From Blastomonas aquatica (lineage in GTDB: Bacteria > Pseudomonadota > Alphaproteobacteria > Sphingomonadales > Sphingomonadaceae): a DNA stretch of 64,000 nt. This document shows, piece after piece, positions 1 through 8,202 of the stretch (the stretch's first letter is position 1; each line of letters begins with the position of its first letter). The position numbers and the translations under genes were made by a program. Where the stretch lies: NCBI RefSeq assembly GCF_014639875.1, contig NZ_BMGD01000002.1:186001-250000 (forward strand), given 5' to 3'. The notes below the pieces were generated by a model, which worked only from the letters and a program-made list of their open reading frames with translations, was not told the origin of the DNA and made no database searches.

Positions 1-1
1 T

Positions 2-304
2 CATTGGGCGATCAATTCGGTCAAGAAGGGCGGCATCGTGTCTATTGTCGGAGTATACGGGCCTACCGGCAACATGATCCCGATCGGCAATGTCGTGAAC
101 AAGGGGATCACGATCCGCGCCAATCAGGCGTCGGTCAAGCGCCTGCTGCCCCGGCTGATCGAGCATGTCCGCATGGGCCATATCGACCCCAAGGCGATGA
201 TCACCCACCGCGTTCCGCTCGATCACATCGCCGACGCCTATCACATGTTCGCGGCAAAACTGGACGGCTGCATCAAGCCGGTGCTGGTGCCCAATGGCGG
301 ATAA
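2..304 (+). CDS. zinc-dependent alcohol dehydrogenase, C-terminal part
   Basis: The reading frame is open from the window edge, so the start is outside. The visible ~100 residues begin HWAINSVKKGG and carry the GIVSIVGVYGP strand and the closing AAKLDGCIKPVLVP strand, typical of the C-terminal Rossmann and substrate-domain return of class III-like or glutathione-independent formaldehyde dehydrogenases. The family oxidises alcohols or aldehydes with NAD in the cytoplasm. The catalytic zinc ligands lie upstream and cannot be checked. The stop is 13 bases before the next start, so the two genes are probably co-transcribed. Confidence 0.85.
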   Translation, partial: HWAINSVKKGGIVSIVGVYGPTGNMIPIGNVVNKGITIRANQASVKRLLPRLIEHVRMGHIDPKAMITHRVPLDHIADAYHMFAAKLDGCIKPVLVPNGG

Positions 305-317
305 TCAGGAGTACGAC

Positions 318-839
318 ATGACCCTTCCCGTCATCATCCACACCCCCGCCCTCACCTCAGGGGCCATCGACACGTCAACCATCCCCGGCTGGGGGGTCGA
401 TGCCGATCCGCTCAACGATCCCACTTATCCGATCCGCGACCGCGCACGCGATCCGGGCCTGACTAGCGACTGGGAGCGGCCCACGATCCAGCACCCCGAT
501 GTCGAGATTCTCCAGTCGATCGAGCATATCCGCCAGCCGGCGGTGGTCGGCACTTCCGTTCCGCCCAGCGGGCTCAGCGGGATGATGCGCCGGACGGCGT
601 TTCGCTGGAGCGAATCCAACTGGACCCATTGGCTGCTGCTGATGGGCGCCGACCGGGTCAATGTCATCGAGGGCATCGTCGACGATCTGGCGCATGCGCG
701 CATCCCCAATATCCCGGCCGAAATGGGGATCCGTTCCGAGCTCGCGCATAACAAGCGCGGCTTTGCCAAGAAGCTTGCGGTCGGCGGACTGATCGGCGTG
801 GTTGCAGTTGGCCTGCTCAAGCGACGCCGACAGCAGTAA
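318..839 (+). CDS. hypothetical protein with C-terminal membrane anchor
   Basis: This 173-residue protein is not recognised. The ATG at 318 is chosen because CAGGAG lies 6 bases upstream; an in-frame ATG at 294 would overlap the dehydrogenase and lacks such a site. The N-terminal ~140 residues are soluble, with many Pro and Asp. The end is one hydrophobic segment (AVGGLIGVVAVGLL) followed by KRRRQQ, a tail anchor with a positive cytoplasmic end. It sits 13 bases after the alcohol dehydrogenase, suggesting one operon. Function unknown. Confidence 0.7.
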   Translation: MTLPVIIHTPALTSGAIDTSTIPGWGVDADPLNDPTYPIRDRARDPGLTSDWERPTIQHPDVEILQSIEHIRQPAVVGTSVPPSGLSGMMRRTAFRWSESNWTHWLLLMGADRVNVIEGIVDDLAHARIPNIPAEMGIRSELAHNKRGFAKKLAVGGLIGVVAVGLLKRRRQQ

Positions 840-933
840 CCGGGCAATGAAAGCACTTATGTTCACACCGGTGATCCAGAGCAAAGGGTCACCAACGGCT
901 TGGTGGGCGCGATGACGATCGCGGCAATGATAG

Positions 934-1146
934 CGAAACAGCCAGTGGATCACATCTGCGGCCATCCCGCTGAGGATCGCATGCCCGGCTTGCGCGGTGA
1001 TAGCGCTGCCCGAAACGGCCGACGGCGAAATCTCGCCCGATTGTATCGCCATGCTGACGGCAGAGTTGACCGGTTATGACGCAGTCGTTTTCGGACCGGC
1101 AATGGTCAAAGAGACGGCCGTGGCGACATTGCTGGCAGCGCTGTAG
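934..1146 (+). pseudogene. NAD(P)H-hydrate dehydratase (NnrD-like) remnant
   Basis: An unannotated frame between TAG at 931 and TAG at 1144 has no usable start. It reads ...AVIALPETADGEISPD... followed by GYDAVVFGPAM and ends KETAVATLLAAL. This resembles the middle of ADP-dependent NAD(P)H-hydrate dehydratases, where ALPET..GEI precedes the (Y/C)DAVL(I/V)GPGM loop. Only about 70 of the usual ~280 residues remain and the glycine of GPGM is Ala. I infer a decayed fragment left by rearrangement. Family assignment is from recalled motif pattern only. Confidence 0.5.
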
Positions 1147-1282
1147 CCGGTTTTGCCCAACAGCACCGATCAGAGGTATGCAGCGTGAGCCTTATCAGGC
1201 AAATCTTTCCATCCAGTGAGAAGGACCCGCGATAATAATACTGGCCATCGCGCCGGCTGAGGTTGGGATCTTTCTTTGACAT
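1106..1282 (-). pseudogene. tyrosine integrase N-terminal remnant
   Basis: From ATG at 1282 the minus strand reads MSKKDPNLSRRDGQYYYRG followed by FSLDGKICLIRLTLHTSD. This resembles the N-terminal arm-binding region of many proteobacterial tyrosine recombinases (L.RRg..YyfR ... iRlSLhTsd). After about 39 residues the frame runs into sequence antisense to the NnrD remnant and stops at 1106, so the core and catalytic domains are missing. It begins about 125 bases from the 3' end of tRNA-Gln and points away from it, the usual place for an integrase next to an attachment site. I infer a relic of an excised or decayed element. Confidence 0.45.
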
Positions 1283-1406
1283 GGTTCGTGCCACTCGTTC
1301 GACCCTGCGACACACGATAGGTCACAGGATGGGTCACACAGTTGGCGGGCGCCAAATGCGGAGCGAGAAGGCGAATTATTGTTTTTCAATAGCTTGCAGC
1401 TGAACA

Positions 1407-1481
1407 TGGCTGGGGTGGCAGGATTCGAACCTGCGAATGCCGGTACCAAAAACCGGTGCCTTACCACTTGGCGACACCCCA
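1407..1481 (-). tRNA. trnQ: tRNA-Gln (anticodon TTG)
   Basis: The minus strand folds as a 75-base tRNA including an encoded CCA end. The acceptor stem TGGGGTG pairs with CACCCCA, the anticodon stem is CCGGT/ACCGG around loop TTTTGGT with TTG at positions 34-36, and the T-arm contains GGTTCGAATCC. Overall it closely matches bacterial tRNA-Gln(UUG). Its 3' end faces the integrase remnant, consistent with use as an integration target. Confidence 0.95.
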
Positions 1482-1604
1482 ATGCCGTGCTCGCGGCGCT
1501 GCCGGGCGGCATGGGCCGGGGTAGCGCGGAAGCGGCCTATATACGGAAAAGTGCGGGGCCGCCAAGCGCCTTTTTGGGGCGCCGTCCTGGGGACCCGCCC
1601 GCGA

Positions 1605-2690
1605 TCAGCCGATGCGGTGGACCCAGCCGTGCGGATCGGCCGCATCGCCGCGCTGGATCGAGACCAAAGCAGAGCGCAGCGCTGCGGTCACCGGGCCCGA
1701 CTGGTTGCCGCCGATGGTGAAGCTGCCGTCGGGGCTCTTGACCGTGCCCACCGGGGTTACCACCGCCGCGGTGCCGCAGGCGAAGGTCTCGCGCAGCTTT
1801 CCGCTGGTGGCATCGGCTTGCCACTGGTCGATTGAATAGGGCTCCTCGCGCACCGTCATGCCCTGCGCGCGCGCCAGCGTGATCAGCGAATTGCGGGTGA
1901 TTCCGGGCAGGATCGTTCCGGTCAGCGGCGGGGTGATGATCGAGCCATCTTCGAACACGAAGAACAGGTTCATGCCGCCCAGTTCCTCGACCCATTTGTG
2001 TTCGGCGGCATCGAGGAACACGACCTGGTCGCAGCCTTGCGCGGTGGCTTCGGCCTGCGCGACTAGGCTGGCGGCATAATTGCCGCCGCACTTGGCAGCG
2101 CCGGTGCCGCCGGGGGCGGCGCGGGTGTAATGCTGCGAGACCCAGATCGTCACCGGTGCCGCGCCGCCCTTGAAATAGGCACCGACGGGCGAGGCGATGG
2201 TGATGAACAGATATTGTTTCGCCGGACGTACGCCCAGGAACACCTCGCTCGCGAACATGAACGGGCGCAGATACAGCGCGCCGCCATCGACCTTGGGGAA
2301 CCAGTCCGAATCGATCCGCACCAGTTGCTCGACTGATTCGATGAAGACGTCCTGCGGCACGGCAGGCATCGCCATCCGCGCGGCGGATTGATTGAAGCGG
2401 CTTGCATTGGCATCGGGGCGGAACAATGCGGTGCTGCCATCGGCAAGCTTATAGGCCTTCATGCCCTCGAAGATTTCCTGCGCGTAATGCAGCACCGACG
2501 AAGCCGGATCCATCGGGATCGGCGCGCGGGCGGTAACGCGGGCATCGTACCAGCCGCCTTTGTCCTCGTCATAGCGCACCACCACCATGTGATCGGTGAA
2601 CAATTTGCCAAAGCCGGGATCGGCAAGCGCGGCATCGCGCGCGTCGGCAGGCGTGGGGTTGGTGGTGGGCTCAACGGCGAAGGGCAGCAT
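1605..2690 (-). CDS. ilvE: branched-chain amino acid aminotransferase
   Basis: This 361-residue fold-type IV PLP enzyme transfers amino groups between glutamate and the 2-keto acids of Leu, Ile and Val, the last biosynthetic and first catabolic step. The start at 2690 follows AGGGGATG on the minus strand; an upstream in-frame ATG at 2768 adds an atypical tail. The motif GAAKCGGNYAAS puts the probable PLP lysine at K200, as in the eukaryote-like BCAT subgroup. FEGMKAY (near 75-81) and the C-terminal GT-rich loops also fit. It is divergent from the MarR gene, and both promoters must lie within about 108 bases. Confidence 0.95.
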   Translation of the reverse strand: MLPFAVEPTTNPTPADARDAALADPGFGKLFTDHMVVVRYDEDKGGWYDARVTARAPIPMDPASSVLHYAQEIFEGMKAYKLADGSTALFRPDANASRFNQSAARMAMPAVPQDVFIESVEQLVRIDSDWFPKVDGGALYLRPFMFASEVFLGVRPAKQYLFITIASPVGAYFKGGAAPVTIWVSQHYTRAAPGGTGAAKCGGNYAASLVAQAEATAQGCDQVVFLDAAEHKWVEELGGMNLFFVFEDGSIITPPLTGTILPGITRNSLITLARAQGMTVREEPYSIDQWQADATSGKLRETFACGTAAVVTPVGTVKSPDGSFTIGGNQSGPVTAALRSALVSIQRGDAADPHGWVHRIG

Positions 2691-2798
2691 GTCATCCCCT
2701 GAAACTGCAAGATTATGGGTGGTCGTCGGGTCCCGTTCGCTGGTCTTGCTGCAACGCGGGGTTGCCAAGACCTAATCGGGCTGGCAATCAAGGTCAAC

Positions 2799-3305
2799 AT
2801 GCCTGTCCCATCTTCCCCACCTGCTTCCGCCCTGTTTCTGCGCGAGGATGAAGTCCGTCACGGCGTCGAGCTGCTGTTTTTCGGCTATACCCGCCTGACC
2901 AAGTCGATCGATGATCAGCTGGCCAAGCAGGGTCTGGGCCGTGCGCACCACCGCGCCTTGTATTTCATCGCGCGCAATCCCGATCTGACAGTGAGCCAGC
3001 TGCTGCGCGCGCTGGCGATCACCAAGCAGTCGCTGGGCCGGGTGCTGACCGAACTGCAGCGGCGCGGGCTGATCGAGACCCGCAGCGGCGAGACCGACCG
3101 GCGGCAGAAGCTGCTGCGGTTGACGCCCCCCGGAGCGAGCCTGGAGGCCGAACTGTTCGATGCGCTGCGCACCCGGCTGTCGCAGGCGTACAGGCGCGCC
3201 GGCCAGGATTCGGTGACCGGCTTCTGGCGGGTGCTCGAGGGGCTGGTTCCCGACGCGGATCGGACCCTGCTGGCCGAACTGGGCAACGAGCGGCGCCCCG
3301 GTTGA
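2799..3305 (+). CDS. MarR family transcriptional regulator
   Basis: This 168-residue protein has the MarR winged-helix layout: an N-terminal dimer helix, helix-turn-helix around VSQLLRALAITKQSLGRVL, and a wing with ETDRRQKLLRLT (DxR-type). MarR dimers usually repress divergent or adjacent genes and are released by aromatic or acyl ligands. The start at ATG 2799 follows a weak AAGG; the longer frame back to 2715 would extend into the ilvE leader. It lies between divergent ilvE and a downstream catabolic set, so either could be its target. The ligand cannot be inferred. Confidence 0.9.
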   Translation: MPVPSSPPASALFLREDEVRHGVELLFFGYTRLTKSIDDQLAKQGLGRAHHRALYFIARNPDLTVSQLLRALAITKQSLGRVLTELQRRGLIETRSGETDRRQKLLRLTPPGASLEAELFDALRTRLSQAYRRAGQDSVTGFWRVLEGLVPDADRTLLAELGNERRPG

Positions 3306-3452
3306 TCTGCAAGGCTGATCCGCGCGCCTGACGTTAGGGCTTACTCGCATTGGCCGGTTCCGTCCGTGGTCCTGCCGACATTTCCGCTTTGCGTCTGGCG
3401 CTGCTTCTGCAATTCTGCCGAAAATCAAACAAAAAGCAGGAGCGGACACCCA

Positions 3453-4475
3453 ATGGCCATCATGCGCAGCGTCGTGCTGAAAGCCCCGATCGCAGGCTTG
3501 CCCGAGCCGGGTGACTTCACCTTTGCCGACAGCGATATCCCTGCGCTCAAGGACCACCAGTTCCTGATTCAACATGCCATCGTCTCGGTCGATCCCGGCG
3601 TGCGCTCGCGGTTGTCGGCCACTGGCGCGAGCTATGCCCCGCCGATCCCGCCGGGGGCGCGGATCGATGGCTTCATCGTCGGGCAGGTGACCGACAGCCG
3701 CAACGAGCGTTTTCCGGTCGGCACCTGGGTAACCACGGGTGGCGGCTGGGCCAGCCACAGCATCGGTGATGGCCGCGGCTACATCATGCCCTTGCCCGAC
3801 AACGGCCTGCCGCGCTCGTTGTGGCTGGGGATCCTGGGCATTCCGGGGATGACCAGCTGGTTCGGCTTGAAGCGCGTCGGTGCGATGCGGGAGGGCGCGC
3901 ATGTGCTGGTGACGTCGGCGGCCGGCGTGGTCGGCGCCACCGCGGGCCAGCTCGCCAAGGCGTGGGGCGCGGCGAGCGTGGTCGGGATCGCTGGGGGCAA
4001 GGACAAATGCGACTGGCTGGTGCGCGAATGCGGTTTTGATGCCGCGATCGATTACAAGGGTACCGATGACCTCGCGGGCGCGATCGCCGCTGCCAGCCCC
4101 AAGGGGGTCGACCTGTTGTTCGACAATGTCGGCAACGCGATGATCGACACTGTGCTGCCATTGATGCGCTTCAATGGCCATATTGTCGTCTCGGGTCAGG
4201 TCGCGGACTACAGCGTGCCGCACGACCAGCGCGCCGGAATCATCAACACCGCCGAGTTCATCGCCAAAAGGCTGACGATGCGCGGGATGGTGGTGTTCGA
4301 CGACATTCCGCAGTTTGCCGCCGCGCAGGCCGAGATGGGCGCCATGATCCGCGAGGGCAAGCTCGTGTATCGCGAGGAGCTGTTCGACGGGCTCGATCAG
4401 CTTCCTGAGGCGTTCTGCGGGTTGTTCACCGGCGCCAATTTCGGGCGGCGGCTGGTGCGGCTGGGAGACGCGTGA
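3453..4475 (+). CDS. NADP-dependent medium-chain reductase (CurA/LTB4DH-like)
   Basis: This 340-residue zinc-independent medium-chain dehydrogenase has the nucleotide-binding segment HVLVTSAAGVVGATAGQLAK, which resembles the leukotriene-B4 dehydrogenase and curcumin reductase group that reduces alpha,beta-unsaturated ketones or enones with NADPH. No catalytic or structural zinc cysteine cluster is seen. ATG 3453 has AGGAG 10 bases upstream. Its stop overlaps the next start by one base (TGATG), so it is translationally coupled to the enoyl-CoA hydratase. A role in breakdown of an unsaturated substrate is inferred. Confidence 0.88.
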   Translation: MAIMRSVVLKAPIAGLPEPGDFTFADSDIPALKDHQFLIQHAIVSVDPGVRSRLSATGASYAPPIPPGARIDGFIVGQVTDSRNERFPVGTWVTTGGGWASHSIGDGRGYIMPLPDNGLPRSLWLGILGIPGMTSWFGLKRVGAMREGAHVLVTSAAGVVGATAGQLAKAWGAASVVGIAGGKDKCDWLVRECGFDAAIDYKGTDDLAGAIAAASPKGVDLLFDNVGNAMIDTVLPLMRFNGHIVVSGQVADYSVPHDQRAGIINTAEFIAKRLTMRGMVVFDDIPQFAAAQAEMGAMIREGKLVYREELFDGLDQLPEAFCGLFTGANFGRRLVRLGDA

Positions 4476-5287
4476 TGACACAGCCTTTCCGGATCGAGGA
4501 CCAGAGCTATTCGCGCTTCACCTTCGCGCGCGAGGGCCGGGTGCTCAGCGCGATCATTACCTCGGATCACCCGGTCAACGGTGTCGATGGCCCCATGCAC
4601 GATGAGCTGGCGCGGGTGTTCACCGATCTGCAGCGCGATAGCGACAGCGACATCATCGTGCTCACCGCGAAGGGCCGCGCGTTCTGTGCGGGAGGCGATT
4701 TCGCCTGGTTTCAGCAGCAGATCGATGATCCGGCCAGCTTTCGCGCGATCGCCTGGGATGCAAAGCGCATCGTCACCAGCCTGCTCGAGATGGAAAAGCC
4801 GATCATGTGCCGGTTGAACGGGGCAGCCGCAGGGCTGGGGGCGACGATCGCCTTGCTGTGTGACATCATCGTCGCCGACGAAAAGGCGCTGATCGGCGAT
4901 CCGCACGTCAAGGTCGGGCTGGTCGCGGGCGATGGCGGCGCGATGATCTGGCCGCAGTTAATTGGCTATGCGCGCGCCAAAGAGCTGCTGATGACCGGCG
5001 ACATGCTGACCGCTGTCGAAGCCAAGGCGATGGGGCTGATCAACCATGCGGTTCCGGGCGACCAGCTCGACGCCAAGCTGGGCGAGATCATCGCCAAGCT
5101 GCAGGCCAACCCCAAATGGGCGGTGCGCTGGACCAAGACGGTGACCAACATCCCGCTGCGCGCACTCGCCGCGCAGATGATGGACGCAGCGATCGGCTGG
5201 GAGAGCGTCTCGAACTATCTCGGCGACCGCCGCGAGGCGGTGGCAGCGATGGCGCAGAAGCGCGCGCCGAAATTGACGGGGGAGTGA
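4475..5287 (+). CDS. enoyl-CoA hydratase/isomerase family protein
   Basis: This 270-residue crotonase-fold protein has the two oxyanion-hole segments: GRAFCAGGDFAWF and the AAAGLGATIALLCDII strand-helix, followed by DPHVKVGLVAGDGG, where family members carry catalytic Glu or Asp. It would hydrate or isomerise enoyl-CoA in the cytoplasm. GTG at 4472 is an alternative, but ATG 4475 overlaps the preceding stop and is preferred. It belongs with the reductase upstream and the acyl-CoA dehydrogenase downstream. Exact substrate is unknown. Confidence 0.9.
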   Translation: MTQPFRIEDQSYSRFTFAREGRVLSAIITSDHPVNGVDGPMHDELARVFTDLQRDSDSDIIVLTAKGRAFCAGGDFAWFQQQIDDPASFRAIAWDAKRIVTSLLEMEKPIMCRLNGAAAGLGATIALLCDIIVADEKALIGDPHVKVGLVAGDGGAMIWPQLIGYARAKELLMTGDMLTAVEAKAMGLINHAVPGDQLDAKLGEIIAKLQANPKWAVRWTKTVTNIPLRALAAQMMDAAIGWESVSNYLGDRREAVAAMAQKRAPKLTGE

Positions 5288-5310
5288 TGGAGATGTTGGT
5301 GACCTTGCTC

Positions 5311-5391
5311 GTCATTCCCGCGAACGCGGGAATCCTGCTTCACTGCTCCACCGACGCGCACAAGCGGGATCCCCGCGTGCGCGGGGGTGAC
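5311..5391. repeat. dispersed palindromic repeat family B, copy 1
   Basis: Two hairpins face each other: GTCATTCCCGCGAACGCGGG ... and ...CCCCGCGTGCGCGGGGGTGAC, with short palindromes around CGCG at their cores. Related copies occur at 55747-55827 and 58061-58139. All lie between genes. Confidence 0.85.
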
Positions 5392-5424
5392 GGGCTGAGG
5401 TTTCTATCGCCCGGCTTGCCCCTC

Positions 5425-5504
5425 CCGTTCTCCGGCGAAAGCCGGAGCCCAGGAGCGAGATTGCATTATTGCCGCCCTGGTTTCCGGCTTTCGCCGGAGA
5501 ACGG
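5425..5504. repeat. dispersed palindromic repeat family A, copy 1
   Basis: An ~80-base inverted repeat built from CCGTTCTCCGGCGAAAGCCG followed by GAGCCCAGG, and its mirrored partner CCTGGTTTCCGGCTTTCGCC followed by GGAGAACGG. Each arm is itself a CCGGCGAAAGCCGG palindrome. Other copies are at 12639-12717, 14783-14860 and 42084-42163. Confidence 0.88.
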
Positions 5505-5525
5505 TCATGTGGAGTGCGCACCTAA

Positions 5526-6692
5526 GTGACCCTGCAAACCTTCACCGACGAACCCGAACACGTCTCCGCTCTGCGCGCGACATTGCAGCGCTTCCTCGCC
5601 GAGCACGCCCCGCGCGAGGCGCGGCAGGCCTGGGACAGGGCGGCGCGCTGGCCGCGCGATGTCTACAGCAAACTCAATGCGTTGGGGCTGACGGCTCTTA
5701 CGGTCCCTGAGGAATTTGGCGGGGCAGGGCAGGACCTTGTCGCCGCGATTGCGGTGATCGAGGAGCTCGCCGCAGGTGGCCCGTGCCTCGCGGGGCCGTT
5801 CATCCACACAAGCTTCTATGGCGGCATGAACTTGTCCGAAAACGGCTCGCCCGAACAGAAGGCGCAGTTCCTGCCGCGGCTGGCAAAAGGCGAACTGTTC
5901 TTCGCTTATGGCCTTTCCGAACCCAATGTCGGCGGCGACCTTGCCAGTGTCGAGACCCGTGCGGTGCGCGAGGGCAACGATATCGTGATCAACGGGGCGA
6001 AACGCTGGTGCACCGGTGCGGACTGGGCGGATTACATCTATTGCCTCGTGCGCTCGGGGCCACCCGAAGATCGCTACAAGAACCTGTCGTTCGTGCTGGT
6101 GCCGACCGATGCACCCGGCGTGACGATGCAGGACATCGAGCACGTCAACCTGCGCTACACCCACAGCCAGGACGTCTATTTCGATAATGTCCGCTTGCCG
6201 ACAAGCGCCATCGTCGGCGGCGAGGCGATGTGGAACCAGGGCTGGAAACTGCTCGCGGGCCGCGCGCTCGATGTCGAGAAGCTCGAGATTTCCGCCGTGG
6301 CGTTGGGGATTGCGCGCGCCGCGATCGATGAGGCCTGGGGCTATGCGCAGGAGCGGGTGCAGTTCGGCAAGCCGATCAGCCAGCATCAGGCGATCCGCCA
6401 CAAGCTCGTCACCGCTCGCACCAAATGGCAGGCGGCGCGGCACATGCTGTACCATGCCGCGTGGCTGGCCAACGAGGGGCGGCCGTGCTCGGTCGAGACC
6501 AGCATGGCCAAATTGTTCGTCGCCGATATGGGCGTCGAGATCGCGCTGATCTGCCAGCAGGTGATGGGCTCGTACGCATTGAGCGACGCTTATGAGATGG
6601 AGCGCCATGTCCGCGATCTGCTCGGCATGCCGATCGTCGGCGGGTCGAGCGACATGCAGAAGAACAATCTCGCGAGTTTGATGAAACTGTAG
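5526..6692 (+). CDS. acyl-CoA dehydrogenase family protein
   Basis: This 388-residue FAD protein has the acyl-CoA dehydrogenase order: N-terminal helices, a beta-barrel with FAYGLSEPNVGGDLAS and INGAKRWCTGADWADY, and C-terminal helices with RVQFGKPISQHQAI. The usual YEGT(S/N) loop carrying catalytic Glu is replaced by GGSSDMQ near the C-terminus, as in subunits that act in heteromers or with a different base. A GTG start at 5526 follows a GGAG about 11 bases upstream. It lies 238 bases after the enoyl-CoA hydratase, separated by repeats A and B, so operon membership is plausible but unproven. Confidence 0.88.
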   Translation: MTLQTFTDEPEHVSALRATLQRFLAEHAPREARQAWDRAARWPRDVYSKLNALGLTALTVPEEFGGAGQDLVAAIAVIEELAAGGPCLAGPFIHTSFYGGMNLSENGSPEQKAQFLPRLAKGELFFAYGLSEPNVGGDLASVETRAVREGNDIVINGAKRWCTGADWADYIYCLVRSGPPEDRYKNLSFVLVPTDAPGVTMQDIEHVNLRYTHSQDVYFDNVRLPTSAIVGGEAMWNQGWKLLAGRALDVEKLEISAVALGIARAAIDEAWGYAQERVQFGKPISQHQAIRHKLVTARTKWQAARHMLYHAAWLANEGRPCSVETSMAKLFVADMGVEIALICQQVMGSYALSDAYEMERHVRDLLGMPIVGGSSDMQKNNLASLMKL

Positions 6693-6697
6693 GTAAC

Positions 6698-6811
6698 GCC
6701 CTCTCCGCTTGAGGGGAGAGGGAAGAGCCGCAGAGCGGCGAAGGGAGAGGGGAAGGACGCGAGGGCACAATGCAGTCCCCTCTCCTAACCTCTCCCCTGA
6801 AGGGGAGAGGG
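6698..6811. repeat. intergenic repeat family D (CCTCTCC hairpins)
   Basis: Two hairpins, CCCTCTCCGCTTGAGGGGAG... (6699-6722) and CCTCTCCCCTGAAGGGGAG... (within 6777-6811), frame a central purine-rich stretch. The sequence ends 7 bases before the next ATG, so its second arm AAGGGGAGAGGG also supplies that gene's ribosome binding site. No second copy was found here, but the style matches family C. Confidence 0.65.
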
Positions 6812-6818
6812 ACTTTAC

Positions 6819-7988
6819 ATGAAACCACTCGAGAGCATCGAACCCCTGGGCCATGCGGTCGCGTTGCAGCTGCCCGGGATCGCCGCGCGCGCCGACGAGA
6901 TCGAGGAGGCGCGGCGGTTGCCTGCTGATATCGCGCAAAGCCTCGCCCGCGCCGGCGTATTCAACATGGTGCGTCCCAAGAGTCTGGCCGGGCTCGAGAT
7001 GGCACCGCTCGATCTGGTCAGCGTGCTCCACGCGATCGCGCGCGCCGAGGCGAGCACCGGCTGGTGCGCGATGATCGGCGCGACCACCGCGATCAACGCG
7101 GCGTATCTGCCGCCCGATGTCGCGGCGGAAGTCTACGCCGACCCGCACTCGATCACCGGGGGGGTGTTCGCGCCGATGGGCCGCGCCGATGACATGGGCG
7201 ATCACTACAAGGTCACCGGCCGCTGGCAGTGGGGATCGGGCAGTGCCAATTGCGACTGGCTGTGCGGCGGCGCGATGGTGTTCAAGGACGGCGAGCTTCA
7301 GCGGTTCGATAACGGCGCGCCCTACCATCGGATGATGATCTTCCCGGCCAGCGAGGTCGAGCTGCTCGATACCTGGCATGTCATGGGGATGAAGGGCACC
7401 GGCTCGGGCGACATTGCGGTCAAGGACGTGCTGGTGCCCAAGGCGCGCAGCGTTTCGTTGATCGCGGACACGCCGGTAGAGCAGGGGCCCCTGTACCAGT
7501 TTCCGGTGTTTGGGCTGCTGGCGATGGGTGTTGCCTCGGTGGCTTTGGGCAACGCGGCGGGCGCGATGGACGAGATCAAGGCGCTCGCCCGCGCCAAGAA
7601 GCCCCAGGGCGGCCAGCGCACCATGGCCGAACGCGCCGTGGTGCAGACCGACCTGATGCGCGCCGAGGCCAAGCTGGCGTCTGCAGAGGCCTTCTTTCGC
7701 GAAAGCATCGCCGAGTGCTGGGAGGGCGCGACGACGCGCGGCGAGCTATCACCCGAAGAACGCGCCAGGCTGCGGCTGGCGGCAACCTACGCCACCGAGA
7801 CTGCAGCCGATGTCGCAAAGACCGCGTTCACCATCGGCGGCGGCAGCGCGGTCTACATGACCAGTTCGCTCCAGCGCCGCTTCCGCGACGCGCATGTCGC
7901 AACGCAGCACATTGCGACGGCAAGCAGCGTGTACGAGCTGGTCGGGCGTATAGCGCTGGGCCTGCCGACGGATACGGGGATGCTGTGA
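6819..7988 (+). CDS. acyl-CoA dehydrogenase-like flavin monooxygenase (group D type)
   Basis: This 389-residue protein has the acyl-CoA dehydrogenase fold but resembles the HpaA/HsaA-type oxygenase branch: the N-terminal ASTGWCAMIGATTAINA helix, a TGRWQWGSGSANCDW barrel segment, WHVMGMKGTGSGD and a C-terminal four-helix domain (FTIGGGSAVYMTSSLQRRFRD) of the dehydrogenase_2 type. Such proteins hydroxylate aromatics or other substrates with FMNH2/FADH2 from a separate reductase, or act as dehydrogenases. The ribosome binding site lies inside repeat D. The catabolic neighbourhood fits, but the substrate is unknown. Confidence 0.8.
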   Translation: MKPLESIEPLGHAVALQLPGIAARADEIEEARRLPADIAQSLARAGVFNMVRPKSLAGLEMAPLDLVSVLHAIARAEASTGWCAMIGATTAINAAYLPPDVAAEVYADPHSITGGVFAPMGRADDMGDHYKVTGRWQWGSGSANCDWLCGGAMVFKDGELQRFDNGAPYHRMMIFPASEVELLDTWHVMGMKGTGSGDIAVKDVLVPKARSVSLIADTPVEQGPLYQFPVFGLLAMGVASVALGNAAGAMDEIKALARAKKPQGGQRTMAERAVVQTDLMRAEAKLASAEAFFRESIAECWEGATTRGELSPEERARLRLAATYATETAADVAKTAFTIGGGSAVYMTSSLQRRFRDAHVATQHIATASSVYELVGRIALGLPTDTGML

Positions 7989-8024
7989 ACTAGGCCCGCC
8001 TCTGATGGCGTAGCTTGCTTTTAA

Positions 8025-8193
8025 CGCCTCTCCCTTGATGGGAGAGGCAGCGAGACTTGGCAGCTTGCTGCCTTAGTCGCAGCGATGAGGGTGACGGTGC
8101 GGCTGGGTGGATGCGGTGCGGTGTCGCTCCGCAAGGTCAATCCGGAGAGATCACCCCCACCCAACCCTCCCCCATCCAGGGGAAGGGCTTTAG
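8025..8193. repeat. dispersed repeat family C, copy 1
   Basis: A ~170-base unit starts with the hairpin CTCTCCCTTGATGGGAGAG, continues GCAGCGAGACTTGGCAGC, GTCGCAGCGATGAGGGTGAC and GGTGCGGCTGGGTG, and ends GAGATCACCCCCACCCAACC, CTCCCCCAT and GGGCTTTAG. A near full copy is at 44911-45078 and a right-half copy at 42251-42303. No ORF in it looks coding. Confidence 0.85.
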
Positions 8194-8202
8194 GAAGCAG
8201 CC

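Noticed and set aside
2772-4481. 569-codon minus-strand ORF opposite the MarR and reductase genes
   Set aside because: It is Arg/Ala/His-rich, has no domain, and lies exactly antisense to two well-supported genes in a GC-rich codon pattern.
5505-7379. 624-codon minus-strand ORF opposite the acyl-CoA dehydrogenase genes
   Set aside because: Composition is typical of GC-rich antisense frames; no recognisable motif, and the plus-strand genes are complete.
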